Shown: positions 1-11,504, numbered from the stretch's first letter. The stretch: 64,000 bases of DNA from Tachypleus tridentatus (GCF_004210375.1 NC_134837.1:154545310-154609309); one strand, 5' to 3'. Numbers and translations: made by a program. The notes: generated by a model from the sequence alone, not told the origin.

Positions 1-209
1 CGAAATTAAGTTTTACTTTCAAACCAACAACCATAACAACGTAAACTATTATTAACAATATAATAGTTTAATAGTTTTAAAACACTGCTTCTGCCTTTTG
101 TAAAATATGTTATATTTGTTTTTTTAAACAGCTCCCACAAAATCTAGAATTCATTTTATATACGTTGTAATCAGTTAGCGGAAAATTAGGAAGACCGGAC
201 CAAAGATTT

Positions 210-490
210 TGACCCAGCATAGCCAGGTGGTTAAGACACTCGACTCGCAACCTAAGAGCTGTGTGTTCGAATCCCCGTCACACCAAACATGCTCGCCCTT
301 GTAGCTGTGGGGGCGTTATAAAGTGACTGTCAAGACCACTATTAGTTAGTAAAAGAGTAACCCAAGAGTTGGCGATGGGTGATAATTACTAGCTGCTTTC
401 CCTCTAGTCTTACACTGCTAAATTAGGAACGGCTAGTGTAGATGGCACTTGTGTAGCTTTGCACTAAATTAAGAAAAACAACAACAGCAA
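210..490 (+). repeat. SINE-A copy (tRNA-derived)
   Basis: This is a plus-strand copy of the dominant SINE of the window. It has a tRNA-like head with an A box (GCCAGGTGGTTAAG) and a B box (GTTCGAATCC), an unrelated body of about 190 bases, and an AAC-rich tail. The head resembles tRNA-Thr(CGT), judging from CGACTCGTAATC in better copies. This copy is mildly diverged. Confidence 0.85.
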
Positions 491-1420
491 GAAATTTTAA
501 AAAATGTATCAATCCACGATTCCCTTTTGTGAGAGTGAACAATATAAAATTACTTTGTCAGAGAGCTAAAAATTAACAGAACATAATTACTGTTATGAAA
601 AATAATAGTACAGTAATACAGCTCTTCAGCTACAATTCTCAAACTGTGTCAATCCAAAATCTTCTATTATTGGAGTGAAAAACTCAAAATCCCTATTCGC
701 CAGGTAGCTAAAATTTAACAGATAACAAATACTGTTCGAAATGAAAAAGAAAACACTACAACACTAATAATTAAAAACTTCAATGGTATTTGTGGTATAT
801 TTAGTAAACCAGGGTTTACAGGGTTTTACAGTTCAAGAATACCTGAGCTATAATATTAAGAATTTGGGGTTTTTCTTTCCAAATTAATATTCATTAGCAT
901 GCAGACTTTTCAAACAAATAATACCAGTAAATATGGTAATTGAATCAACAGTCACCAACAATAAATATTTATCTAAGTTTTTATTACAATATGATGCATC
1001 ACTCAAATTAAATCTTCTGTGTAATATTCTGTTTCAATAATGACTGGAATTAATATTTCCGGAAATGGGATGATTATTTGAAGTTTTTTGTACTCAAATG
1101 CTATTAAAATTAAGAAATTAAGAGAGATTTAAATAAGTGCTATAATTCATATTCATTAGTTTACTATACGTTAATTTTCTCATTTTGACTGTTATATAAG
1201 TCATACATAATTTTAAAAGTATCCTGATGTTTCTCAATAATTACTATTTTTAAAATATTACGAATCTGCTCAGTTGTTTATTGATTTTGCTTCTCTTCTA
1301 ATTATGTTTAATGAATTAACTGATGAATTTGGAACCACAATATTAAAGTTACAGCTTGTAACTTGTTATACAAGTATATACCACTTCTGTTTTTATACAG
1401 CATTTTAAAATGGTTTTGTA
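491..1420. other. AT-rich spacer
   Basis: No open reading frame with recognisable protein similarity and no clear repeat is visible. There is a weak local duplication of phrases such as 'gtcaatccaa...' near 510 and 650. Confidence 0.5.
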
Positions 1421-1427
1421 TTTAGTC

Positions 1428-1590
1428 ATTATTTTAACACAAAGCTACAAATAGACTACGTGACCCCCATTGGCAAAGCGGCATGTCTGCAGACTTACAT
1501 CGCTAGAAGCTGGGTTTCGATATACATGGTGGGCAGAGAGCAGACAGTCCCTTCTGTAGCTTTATGCTTAATTTAAAAAACAACAAAGAG
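1428..1590 (+). repeat. SINE-C copy (second tRNA-like head)
   Basis: This is a different short SINE. Its head reads GGCAAAGCGGCATGTCTGCAG and is followed by a B-box-like GGGTTTCGATA. It ends in CTGTAGCTTTATGCTTAATT. The head is unrelated to SINE-A but the tail motif is shared (see findings). Confidence 0.7.
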
Positions 1591-1683
1591 ACTACGTTGG
1601 CTGAATTGTATTATTATAATTATATTATTTTAAATCTCTAAATTTGTTGCTGAACCATCGTTGTATTAATATAGAATATAATC

Positions 1684-1957
1684 TGTTTGTTTATTTTTGA
1701 ATTTCGCGCAAAGCTACTCGAGGGCTATCTGCGCTAGCCGTCCTTAATTTAGCAGTGTAAGACTAGAGAAAAGGCAGCTAGTCATCACGACCCACCGCCA
1801 ACTATTGGGCTACTCTTTTACCAACAAATAGTGGGATTGACCGTAACATTAGGACGCCCCCACGGCTGAGAGGGCATGTTTGGTGCGACGAGGATTCGAA
1901 CCCGCGACCCTCAGATTACGAGTCGAACCCCTTAACCCACCTGGCCATGCTGGGCCA
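1684..1957 (-). repeat. SINE-A copy
   Basis: Minus-strand, essentially full-length copy. The tail (TTTGAATTTCGCGCAAAGCT) is at the left and the tRNA-like head (GGATTCGAACCC ... CCTGGCCATGCTGGGCC) at the right. Confidence 0.9.
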
Positions 1958-1959
1958 TA

Positions 1960-2700
1960 GAATATAAAATTGGTTAACTTCGTTAAAACCGTAAGCGATT
2001 AGATTTACCACACTCTTTAATATTGTGTGTAAAAGACGTTACTGTCATTGAATAGATGGTTATTAATAAAATTCCTCCATACTAAATTTTATATTTGTAA
2101 AAAAAAATACGATTAATAGTTTTTCTCCAGCAAAACTGTAAGGCATAATTTCCTTCTGAGATGAGAAAAAGACACTATTACAAATAAGTAGACAATGTTA
2201 ACGTTACCACTACTATTTCCGTTAAGTTTCCACTGTTCCTTAATTAGTTTTATTTATTTATGTTGTATTACGTGTGACAGTAATTTTAGTACAAAAGTTA
2301 TCAAGAACATCCTGTTTAAGTTATTATTTAATAGTTATTTAAAACATGAAGTTGCAGTTAGTTGCTTTTTTCTTCAGGTTTTAGCAGTGACATAGTGGCT
2401 CATAACACAACTATGACGTTGTTGTTATTTTTTTCAAATGTGAACTTTTATCTCATAGCTCCATCATCTCTTGGCCAATTTGAGATTTACGTACAGTTTT
2501 GGATTTAGGAAATCAAACAGTTTCGGTTGATGTATTGACAATGTCCAAGGTCTTATAAATTAATTTACTCTAATCCTGCCTAAAATAATTTCAATTTCAG
2601 TTTAGGCTGGTAACGATCGTGATTCTTAATAAAACTGAATTGAGTATATGTCTGCCCCACTCTTGTTATTGATGGTTCACAAAGATATAGCTAATAAAAA
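1960..2700. other. Spacer without recognisable gene
   Basis: AT-rich sequence. A 66-codon open frame at 2195-2395 has no recognisable motif and I regard it as chance. Confidence 0.5.
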
Positions 2701-2769
2701 TTTAAAAAGGTATCATAGATTAATTTATTTTAATTCTACCTAAAATAATTTCAAGTGTCTTATTATTTT

Positions 2770-3240
2770 TAACACGGGGGAAGGAGTGTGATGGTTTGGG
2801 GGTATTTTTTCTGATGAAACGACAGGAAATATTTCAAAATAGATGGAAAAAAAATGGACCAACGAAAATACCATCAGATTCTGATCCATCATGGTACACC
2901 CAGTGTTTTGCGTATTATTGGTAAAGGATTCAACTATCAAAAATGTAATGACCCAAAACACTCACCAAACCTATTCAGAGATTATTTAGCTAAGAATAAA
3001 ATCTGCTGGAGTAATTTAAATGTTACAAAGGCCCCCACTGAAGCCCGATCTCAACCCAATTAAGCAGATCTGGGACTTGATACATTAAGAACTTGACAAA
3101 TCAAAATAGAAACTTTATGGGAGTGTATAAAAGATATTTGTAGTAAACATCCAGTGAATAGTTCAGTTAAATATGTCTCAAATATACCTAAGAGACTGTC
3201 TGCAGTTATTAAAGCAAAAGGGAGCATACAAAATATTAAC
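2770..3240 (+). pseudogene. Tc1-type transposase, C-terminal half, decayed
   Basis: Plus-strand remnant of a Tc1/mariner transposase. Conserved pieces, read across frames, are GGSVMVWG-like (about 2775), MDQRKYHQILIHH (from 2854), NDPKHSPNL (about 2950, carrying the second catalytic Asp) and RSQPN just before a stop where SPDLNPIE would be expected. It ends in a RLSAVIKAKGG-like C-terminus near 3225. Frames are broken by stops and shifts. The 3' side runs into SINE-B. The fragment at 39.2-40.2 kb is from the same or a very close family, so they are probably sister copies. Confidence 0.8.
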
Positions 3241-3261
3241 TGTTTTCTTGTATTAAACATG

Positions 3262-3362
3262 TGTGTGTGCTTTATTAAAGCAAAGCCACGTCGGGTTATC
3301 TGCTGAGTGCACTGGGGGGAATCGAACACCTGATTTTTAGTGTTGTAAATCCGTAGAATTAC
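3262..3362 (-). repeat. SINE-B copy (third tRNA-like head)
   Basis: Minus-strand copy of a short SINE whose plus version reads 'acggatttacaacactaaaaatcagg', then a GGTTCGATTCCCCC-like B box, then GCAGATA and TTTGCTTTAATAAAG. Better copies are at 11.07 and 17.13 kb. Confidence 0.7.
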
Positions 3363-3384
3363 CGCTGCACCTTTCTTTATTTTT

Positions 3385-3765
3385 AAACTCTGATCTTACA
3401 CTGCTAAATTAGGGTTTGGTTTGTTTTGAATTTCGCGCGAAGCTACACGAGGGCTATCTGCGTTAGTCGTCCCTAATTTAGCAGTGTAAGACCAGGGGGA
3501 AAGCAGTTAGTCATCACCACCCACTACAAACTTTTGGGCTACCCTTTAGCCAACGAATAGTAGGATTGACCATCACATTATAACGCTCACACGACTGAAG
3601 GGTCGGGCATGTTTGGTGTGGCGGGGATTTGAACCTGCGACCCTCGGATTACGAGTCGAGTGCCTTAACCACCTGGCCATGCCGGGCCGCTAAATTAGGA
3701 ACGTCTAGCGTAGATAGCCCTAGTGTAGCTTTGTGCGGAATTAAAAACAAACAAACAAACGAATA
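3385..3765 (+). repeat. SINE-A fragment, interrupted by another SINE-A
   Basis: The 3' part of a plus-strand SINE-A: 'cttacactgctaaattagg' at about 3395-3413, resuming at 3689 with 'gctaaattagg...agatagccc' and ending in an (AAAC)n tail. A minus-strand copy sits in the middle. Confidence 0.8.
3414..3688 (-). repeat. SINE-A copy inserted into a SINE-A
   Basis: Full-length minus-strand copy bounded by a perfect 11-base target-site duplication, GCTAAATTAGG, at 3403-3413 and 3689-3699. The target is the body of an older plus-strand SINE-A, giving a relative age order. Confidence 0.9.
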
Positions 3766-4114
3766 CTGTGATGAAAAATAAAATATCAACAGAGAATCCG
3801 ATATTCTTTTATTATGGACTTTACTGTCAGTTTCAAATTAAGGGGTACTAAAAATATAAAGTTCAGCTGCTGCTATTGAAACGCGATGAATGCATATAAT
3901 ACCTTTAAAAGTAATTAGTTTTAAAGTTGATTAATTCATGTTTGTGGCAATATAATTTCAAGGTCTTAATTTAGGCGTGTCAATTTTAGCGTCTCAGTTA
4001 ATTTATTCTTTTTTGCTAGCACCAGTTGTTTATTTTCAGTCGCAACTGCTTCGTTATGTTAGATTACTCGTGGCTCTTTTAACGTGAAGGTGAAAAATAG
4101 AATCGACGATTAGA

Positions 4115-4401
4115 ATCTTGTTTGTTTTGGGTTGTTTTTTTTTTAATTTTGCGCAAAGCTACACGAGGGCTATCTGCGCTAGCCGTCCCTAATTTAGCAG
4201 TGTAAGACTAGAAGGAAAGCAGCTAGTCATCACCACCCACTGCCAACTCTTGGGCTACTCTTTTACCAACGAATAGTGGAATTGACCGTTACATTATAAC
4301 GCCCCCACAGCTGAAAGGGCATGTTTGGTGTGACGGGAATTCGAACCCGCGACCCTCAGATTACGAAACGAGTACCTTAATCACCTGGCTATACCGGGCC
4401 C
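4115..4401 (-). repeat. SINE-A copy with target-site duplication
   Basis: Full-length minus-strand copy with a T-rich tail complement at the left and the tRNA-like head ending near 4400. The 9-base direct repeat CGATTAGAA flanks it at 4107-4115 and 4402-4410. Confidence 0.88.
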
Positions 4402-4589
4402 CGATTAGAAGAAGGCTTATACTTTAAAACGTATATATAAGTATACGTACTTGGACGTTAAGTCACTGTTCTTAAAAGCTTAATTTTTCACATATTCACA
4501 TACTATTACTGCGATTACATAGATTAAAAAATATATTTCTTGAAAACGATTTTTTTCCCTAAGAGTCTATGGTGAAACTAATTGTTTTA

Positions 4590-4745
4590 TAACACATCTC
4601 AGTATGGCTGGTATGGGTATTAATAAATAAAGCAGAGAACAACGTTTCGACCTTCTTAGGTCATCTTCAATTAACACACCTCTCTTTGTTGGTCTGAAGA
4701 TGACCTAAGTAGGCTGAAATGTTGTTCTCTGTTTTATTAGTAAAA
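4590..4745. mobile_element. Palindromic element, copy 1 (PLE-associated type)
   Basis: The left part reads 'tatggctggtatgggtatta' and then 'gaacaacgtttcgacc...aggtcatcttcaa'. After a spacer of about 25 bases, the complement follows as 'tctgaagatgacctaagtag' ... 'ttgttctctgttttatta'. The two arms form a long hairpin. The outer right arm is degraded compared with copies near 42.5 and 54.4 kb. No coding capacity. Confidence 0.75.
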
Positions 4746-4864
4746 GAGTTGATACTTAACATCAATATCATTGAGTTTAGATGCTATGTCTCTTCCTTTC
4801 ATATTTTCAAATTTATCTGTCTTGGTTTCACAATGTTTTTGAAGTGCTTCAAGTCTTCAGCAAT

Positions 4865-5322
4865 TTACCAGATCGCTTTTATATGACCTCTCTGCTCTAT
4901 TGACAATCCTCTACGCTTTCTGGGCCGTGGCATAACAACAAAGCTTAATATATAGTGTTGAACACTGCTTTTATCAAGATGTATTTGTGGAGTACTGTTA
5001 AATTGATTTCTTCTAGTATTGGGACCATATACTAGCTCTATCCTATATTCTTTCTCTATAATTACCAAACTGCATTTGGTACCATGACAGGTATTTTATA
5101 CCCTAAATTTGATCAGCATGCTCATTCAACCTGAACCATTACGACATGCCCTTGATACAAGCAAATGGGAATTCTAAAGAATTATGAGTATTCCCAACCT
5201 GGCTCGAAGCTATACTATAATGTTGAAATTTACATTCTGTTATAACATAGAAGTATTAGCCCCATAAAATGGAAATAATGACAAAATATTCTCTTGTCTT
5301 AACACTTTTGCACAGTACTGTA
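4865..5322 (-). pseudogene. Tc1 element, 5' end: terminal repeat and transposase N-terminus
   Basis: Minus strand. A Tc1-type terminus ending TACAGTACTGTGCAAAAG (complement of about 5305-5322) is followed downstream by MPRPRKRRGLSIEQRGHIKA (about 4935-4865). That is the start of the helix-turn-helix DNA-binding region of Tc1 transposases. The frame then hits a stop and only broken homology follows to about 4790. The same terminus occurs at 41.73 kb in the opposite orientation, so both belong to one family. Confidence 0.65.
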
Positions 5323-5340
5323 GATCATCGTTCATAAACA

Positions 5341-5610
5341 AATTATTTATTTTCAATATAGTCATTCTCTACAACAAAATTATTATTTCTTGATATAGTC
5401 AGTATTTACAGCAAAATTATTATTTCTTCATATAATCATGGATTAGAACAGAATTAATATTTCTTTATGCAGTTATTGTTTACAGCGAAATGATTACTTC
5501 TTTATATAGTCATTGTTTACTGCAAAATTATTATTTCTATATATGCTATTGTTTAGAACAAATTATTATTTCTCTGTCTATACATTGGATCCAAGAAAAT
5601 TATTATTTTT
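5341..5610. repeat. Minisatellite, 36-37 bp unit, about 7 copies
   Basis: Diverged tandem units with the core 'aaattattatttcttyatat' recur at about 5376, 5413, 5450, 5486, 5522, 5558 and 5595. The array starts within 20 bases of the Tc1 terminus at 5322. Confidence 0.8.
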
Positions 5611-5989
5611 ATTTTGATTCCAATAATCAAAGGTATATAAAGTCGTGGCCAAAATGTTTTCATACAGTTCTATATTGATGTTATTTTCTACATACATAGA
5701 GTAATTATTGAGTAAATACCAAAGCAGTAACAATGAAGATAACGTATGATCGGAAAAAATTATGTACCAGTTGTTATTCTAGTCTATATAAGTTGTTTTA
5801 ACCATTTATTCACAAAAATACACATACGCACCTGTTTTGTATAAAAAATCAACGCTTTGCTCAGACAGTTTCTCTGTATTTGGTGTAGAGTCATGTCTTG
5901 TCATGTACCAGAAGTTATAGGACTTTAGATTGCTAGTCTGTCCAGAAATTGTACGAAACAAACAGCAGGTGTCATAGTTTACTGTGTTC

Positions 5990-6830
5990 AAGATCCTGAA
6001 ACATCATAGGATGACTGGAAACGTTGCTTCACGGAAAGTCATCTGGTAGACGCAGAAAAGCTACTGTCTGAAATTACAGTGTTTTGAGCAGCTTAACATG
6101 TCAAGGATGAAAGAAGCTTTGCAAAGCCATACAACAGAAATGGCATGAGACGGATCAAAGAAAGTTATTTTGCAAGAAAGGCTATCTCCAAACTGGTATT
6201 GACCAGAATTACTGTTACACTTATTTGGGTAAGACAGCAGCCAACGTACACTCAGGACATTGGCGTCGTACCTTTTCATATGTGTTTTGTTTCCGGCTTG
6301 TTAAAGCTGATGATATGATTAGTGTTCGTAGTTTATCTGGAGAACAAATGAGGGAAACTGTCTTTCCCGCAGGAGATGGTCCAGCATGTGTTTGGACAGC
6401 TATTAATTGTGGTGGAAAAACTGCTTTTCATACCCTCGAGGTAAATGTCATTTGTTCTTCCTGCAGGTTTTATATGAAGACAGTATTTCTGCCATATTCT
6501 AAGACAATGTTTGGCAATAGCTTTGTGTTCTAGATTAACAATATCTCTGCCAAAATGCCCGTATAGGACGAGATTATTTCGACCAGGAGAATATCAAAAC
6601 TTGCTATGGTTAGCAAAGTATCTAGACTGTAATTCTATTGAGGACTGTTGGGCAGAACTGATCCGGAAAATTGCTAACCACAGCCCTAAACAAAATACTC
6701 TAGCTGAGTTGCAGCGCCTTCTAGTGAAAAGTTGAGATGAAGTCATAGTGGATTACATCAATAACTTTATTCACGGCATGCCACCTCGTCTTGCAAAGGT
6801 TATTAGAGGACAAAAAGGACCAACAAAATA
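5990..6830 (+). pseudogene. Tc1-type transposase, decayed
   Basis: Plus-strand remnant running over several frames. The clearest parts are NSIEDCWAELIRKI (about 6633-6675), which matches the NPIENxWxxLKRKI block holding the catalytic Glu of DD34E transposases, then LAELQRLLVKS. After one stop comes FIHGMPPRLAKVIRGQKG, the typical C-terminal helix, ending in a TAG near 6830. The N-terminal two thirds is poorly preserved. The sequence differs clearly from the other Tc1 copies here, so it is a separate family. Confidence 0.7.
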
Positions 6831-6839
6831 GTGAATTTT

Positions 6840-7180
6840 AATGTGAATTGATATAACGTTACAGACACTATTTGATGTTATATTTCATCATAATATATAT
6901 TTTGGCAAATGTTTTGTTGTAACAGGTGAAATTCTAAATTACGCATCTTTTAACAGGTGTCAGATAAAATTGCTTGTTTTTCTAATCATTCGTTTAGGAT
7001 GTCCATAGAATCTGTCTCGTTATACAAATTGCATATATCGGTATTTAATAAAACAAACATTTTTTAGTTTGACAGCGCTAAATGTATGTGCAACCATGAT
7101 GGAATTTACTGAAACAACTAGTAAGAATTCAAAGTTCAAAAATGAAGACAGGTAGCAATTGTGAAATGTAGCTTCCACTT
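6840..7180. other. Spacer without recognisable gene
   Basis: AT-rich sequence after the Tc1 remnant, likely including its 3' non-coding end. Nothing else recognisable. Confidence 0.4.
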
Positions 7181-7186
7181 AAGTTT

Positions 7187-7330
7187 GTTTTGTTAACTTT
7201 CGCGCAAAACTACTCGAGATTTATCTGCGCTAGCTGTCCCTAATTTGAAGTAACAGAGAGGAAGACAGCATCACCTTCCACTAACTTTTAATGAATAGTG
7301 AGATTTGTCGGTCACTTTTATAGTATTCTC
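7187..7330 (-). repeat. SINE-A fragment, degenerate
   Basis: The minus-strand tail and part of the body are recognisable ('ctttcgcgcaaaactactcg...ctgcgctagctgtccctaat'). The head is lost. Confidence 0.7.
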
Positions 7331-7334
7331 ACGT

Positions 7335-7800
7335 TAAGCGCCAGTTATATAACGTAGAATTTATTCTTGAAAACACATATACAGGAACAAAAACACCGAT
7401 AACCTAACCCAAATCTCTTTCAAAGCAAAGTAGAATTAAAACGTTTAGACCGACATATAATATTTCTGTCCACATTTTTATCCCATATATTTTTTGTTTA
7501 TGAAAGTTACAGTGATACTTGATCCTACGCTTTTTTGAGATATACTAAGAAAATGCCAAACATCCTTGTAAACTGTAAAAAACAAATATTCAAAGCTATA
7601 AATAAAAACAAATTGCTTATGTATCACTATTTTAACAAACTTGTGGTGCGAGGTTTATCTATAAGTACCGGAAATATTAGGACCAAAGAAGTCAAGATGT
7701 TACCATGACTTTGAAACAATAAAGTGTTCTTATGATTGCTTAATATATGAAGCTAGTTATACAATGTGAATGCTTATAACCTGAATATAACGCTGCACCT
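7335..7800. other. Spacer without recognisable gene
   Basis: AT-rich sequence. No domain or repeat recognised. Confidence 0.4.
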
Positions 7801-7804
7801 TAGT

Positions 7805-8083
7805 TTGATTTGTTTGTTTTTGAATTTCGCTCAAAACCACACGAAAACTACCAGCGCTAGCAGTATAATTTAGCAGTATAAGACTAGAGGGATGGCAGCT
7901 AGTAGTCATCACCCACTGCCAACTCTTGAGATACTCTTTCACCAACGAATAGTGGGATTCACCGTCACATAATAACGCCTTCACGACTAAATGGGCAATA
8001 ATGTTTGATGTGACAGGAACTCAAACCCGCGACCCTCAAATTGCGTATGGAGTGACCCTCAACACCTGGCCAGGCCGGACCTC
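7805..8083 (-). repeat. SINE-A copy
   Basis: Full-length, moderately diverged minus-strand copy. It lies head-to-head with the plus-strand copy that starts 30 bases to its right. Confidence 0.85.
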
Positions 8084-8112
8084 TTTAGTTTAGACTTAGT
8101 TCCAATTAGCTC

Positions 8113-8372
8113 ATGGCCCAGCATGGTCATGTGTGTTAAGGTGTTCGGCTCGTAATCCGAGGGTCGAGGGTTCGAATTCCGATTGCACCAAACATGCTCG
8201 CTCTTTCAGCCGTGGGGGCGTTATAATGTGACGGTTATTCCCACTATTTGTTGGTAAAAAAGTAGCCCGAGAGTTGGCGGTGGGTGGTGCCTTCCCTCTA
8301 GTCTTACACTTTTAAATTACGGACGACTAGCGCAGATAGCCCTCGAGTAGCTTTGCGCGAAATTCAAAGCAA
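8113..8372 (+). repeat. SINE-A copy
   Basis: Plus-strand copy with a well-preserved head (GTCATGTGTGTTAAGGTG, GGTTCGAATTCC) and a poly-A tail at 8370-8382. Pairing with the preceding copy makes an inverted repeat of about 570 bases. Confidence 0.88.
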
Positions 8373-8384
8373 AAAAAAAAAAGC

Positions 8385-9390
8385 CAATTAACTCATTGTA
8401 AGACAACTTTAACGATGTCTGGGTCGAGCGATTTTAGGACTGTTCGTTGTGAAGTAGCTTCACATTTCCAAATGCAGATTTAGTCAAGCAGTTATCCACT
8501 AAATACCGAATTAGTACCAGTTTTATAATCTTGGAATCATCGAAATATTTAGAGCTACTATCAGCTAAATTAGATCTTATGAATTAATAAGCATAATATG
8601 CATGAACCGTTAAAATCTTCATGAGATCTGATCCACAAATTTCCATGAAATATCTTAGTTTCGTCTGAGTATTACAAAACCAAACCAAGCAGTTTCTCTA
8701 GCTTACAGGGTACACCGTGTATTTTAGTTTGCACTATATTACCTAGCGAAGAGTAACTTCAAAGATCAATAAGTTTATTCTCATTTTAATGTCATTTACT
8801 AAACATCTACATGCGATTTGACTGAAAGCCTTCTAATATTTCTAGTAGGTTTACGAGCATGTATGTTTGCATGTCTTTTGATAACTTATATATGCCTGAA
8901 ACTCTTGAAAGTCGTTCTTTATCATTTCTATGCATATCTAAGCTAAAACAATTCACTTATTTTCTAGTGTGCTGCTTCTAATACGTTTCTCATTAGCATG
9001 CTGCTCCCTACTTGTGCCTTTAAAAACAACCTCATTATTTCTTGTTTTTCGTGTTTGTTCGTGTGTGTGAGATAGATAAAGGACAGGGAGAAATATATAT
9101 ATATATATATATATGATGAGTAGTACAAGAAAAGTGAAAATTAATTCCGTCATAGATCGTTACGATTTTACACCAAAATCGGTAACATGAAAACCTTGCA
9201 CATGCCATGTTTTTCCATGTGACATTAAAAGTTCTCAAAATACGTGTGAAAGATAATATGACAGATAATAATTTAGGATACATTAATAAAAAAGCCAACT
9301 AAATGATGTAATTAAAATGCAATCCATAGAACAAATCGCCTCGTAATTGACATTTGAGTCAAAAGCTACTTTGTGTTCATAAGTACTTTA
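8385..9390. other. Spacer with (TA)n microsatellite
   Basis: No gene recognised. A (TA)n run of about 24 bases lies at 9092-9115. Open frames on the minus strand here translate the microsatellite and lack domain features. Confidence 0.5.
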
Positions 9391-9403
9391 TCAAATTCGT
9401 TTA

Positions 9404-9649
9404 GGCCAGGTGGTTAAAGCACTCGACTCGTAATCTGAGGGTCGCGGGTTCGAATCTCTGTCACATCAAACATTTTCGCCCTTTCAACCGTGGGAGCCTT
9501 ATAATGTTACGGTCAGTCCAACTATTTGTTGGCAAAAGAGTAGCCCAATAGTTGGCGGTGGGTGGTGATGACTAGTCTTACACTGCTAAATTAGGGACGG
9601 CTAGTGCAGATAGCCTTCGTGTAGCTTTGCGCAAAATTCCAAACAAACC
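9404..9649 (+). repeat. SINE-A copy with target-site duplication
   Basis: Plus-strand copy flanked by a perfect 11-base duplication, AAATTCGTTTA, at 9393-9403 and 9650-9660. This defines both element ends: the head starts GGCCAGGTGG and the tail ends CAAACAAACC. Confidence 0.92.
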
Positions 9650-9660
9650 AAATTCGTTTA

Positions 9661-10870
9661 TTTTTTTACAAATAATGTGACCTACAGGAAAAAGAATACA
9701 TCCGATATATATATATATATACACAACATCTTTTATTCGTCACCATAATCTTATGATGCTTTCAGAAATCATATTCTGTAAACATTTCGTTTAAACAAAA
9801 ATGTTATCATTTATAAACGATCGAGCGAAAAAATGAACTTTTGGTAATTTAAATAATAATAACTTAATGAAAGTTATTAACTAAGCGACTGCTTTCAAAC
9901 GATTCAGTGGGTTCTTCTAACACAACTGGTTTCATCAACTTACTACCAAAGACGTACAGCTGTTTAAAGGAGAACCATCTATTTCGATAACATGGAATTC
10001 TTAAATGATTTATTTTCAACAGCGGGATTAATTAATTTTTTTTTGCCTCTCTTTTCAAGTGAACACTAAATAAGTTTATACGGTTACACAAGAGATCTAG
10101 AACATTCTCTGTGTTTCGCTATCTGTTCATCAAACGCTTCTTTAGTACGTTCATTGAGTTCTATACACGATACGCTCGAACCATTACAAACAGGCCCAAA
10201 GCTATTTTTGTTTGGTTATCATTCAGGTAATGATGGCCTTAGCCGCAAAAACCAATCATCCAATACGAAACAGTCTTACTTGACTCGTGCAAGAACAAAA
10301 ACTAAATCAATATTTTCTATAGAGAACATGAGATGGAACAAAAAAAATAGATTTTAAGATTCCTGACGCAGTCGTTGTTACAATATAAAACACAAACAAA
10401 ACGTTTTATCGACAGATAAAGGAAAATTGATGACCATCGAGGAACATCATCTCCTAGCGTTATCTCTTATTCGCACTTCATAGTCTGTCTTCTTTTAGCA
10501 AATGAAAATAAAACATCATTTTTTTCCACTTGTAACAAAACTCTTTAAGATGGCAACACTTTGGAAGAAGTGTTGTTAAGTGTAACTATCTCTGGTATTG
10601 TATGCGGATAAAATTATTGATTCATTAGTGATTATGTAATTTCTACGATTTACTGTAGAACGAATTAAATATTTTTAATACTGATAATGTATATGCATAC
10701 GATTTGTGTTCTCATATATATATATATATATATAAACTAGTCTTACTTTAGAGTCTAGGCAATCGCTTGACGATATTTTATCTTACAATTTAGGTTTCGG
10801 CTAAATCGTGGAGGTTTATATTTCGGTACGTTATACACTATCCTGATGATTAAAGCAAATTAAAAGCTTA
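9661..10870. other. Spacer with (TA)n tracts
   Basis: Short (TA)n runs at 9704-9720 and 10716-10734. A 67-codon open frame at 10154-10357 has no recognisable motif. Nothing else seen. Confidence 0.5.
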
Positions 10871-10879
10871 TCACTGTTG

Positions 10880-11045
10880 GTTGTTTCGAATATTTGTGTA
10901 AATAAAGCTACACAAGGGTTACCTGCGCTAGACGTTCCTAATTTTTAACTGATATGCAGAAGGAAGATAGCATCAACTGGCAACTTGTCTTATTGAATTA
11001 TGGAAGTGGATCGTCGCAGTTATAATATATCCATGATCTACAAAA
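10880..11045 (-). repeat. SINE-A, very degenerate
   Basis: The minus-strand tail/body pattern 'aagctacacaagggttacctgcgctagacgttcctaat' is recognisable, with weak similarity beyond. Confidence 0.55.
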
Positions 11046-11069
11046 TGTGGAGGTCGGATTTACGCCAAC

Positions 11070-11200
11070 TGGTTTACCGCTGGTACAACGGAAAGTCTAT
11101 GGATTTACAACGCTAAAATCATGGGATTCGATTCCCCTCGGTGAACTCATCATGTAGCCTGATGTGGCTTTGCTATAAGAAAACACGCACACATACACCA
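11070..11200 (+). repeat. SINE-B copy
   Basis: The plus-strand head 'ccgctggtacaacggaaagt', then 'ggatttacaacgctaaaatc', a GATTCGATTCCCC B box, GTGGCTTTGCTATAAGAAAA, and a (CA)-rich tail. It lies directly beside a degenerate SINE-A. Confidence 0.8.
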
Positions 11201-11504
11201 ACGGTAAAAGATGCAAATCACGCTATCAGTCGATTTATCAAAGAATATCATTCAGCCGCTGGCTTGAACAATTGTTTTAATTTTCATTAAGTTTTTTTTT
11301 AATTTTAAAAACACAGTAAACTGTGAGAATTTTAAAAATAATAATTAACCGAATACCTGCATTTAAATCCTGGAAACCCTTGAAGTTCCTGACAGTTGGA
11401 TTTAATAAGGTGAAAAAGCAATAGAGAAGAAACACTTGTTAAATTTTCCTTTTCTCTCAATACATATGAAAATTGTGGTTGTTTCTTACTTTCTAACGTT
11501 TCTG

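Noticed and set aside
1860-1957. tRNA-like sequences with perfect B boxes (also at 8150, 9440, 37070 and elsewhere)
   Set aside because: They are heads of SINE-A copies, followed by the SINE body, and lack a proper acceptor stem. Not tRNA genes.
8953-9298. Two overlapping hydrophobic minus-strand frames
   Set aside because: The hydrophobic Ile-Tyr run is a translated (TA)n microsatellite.
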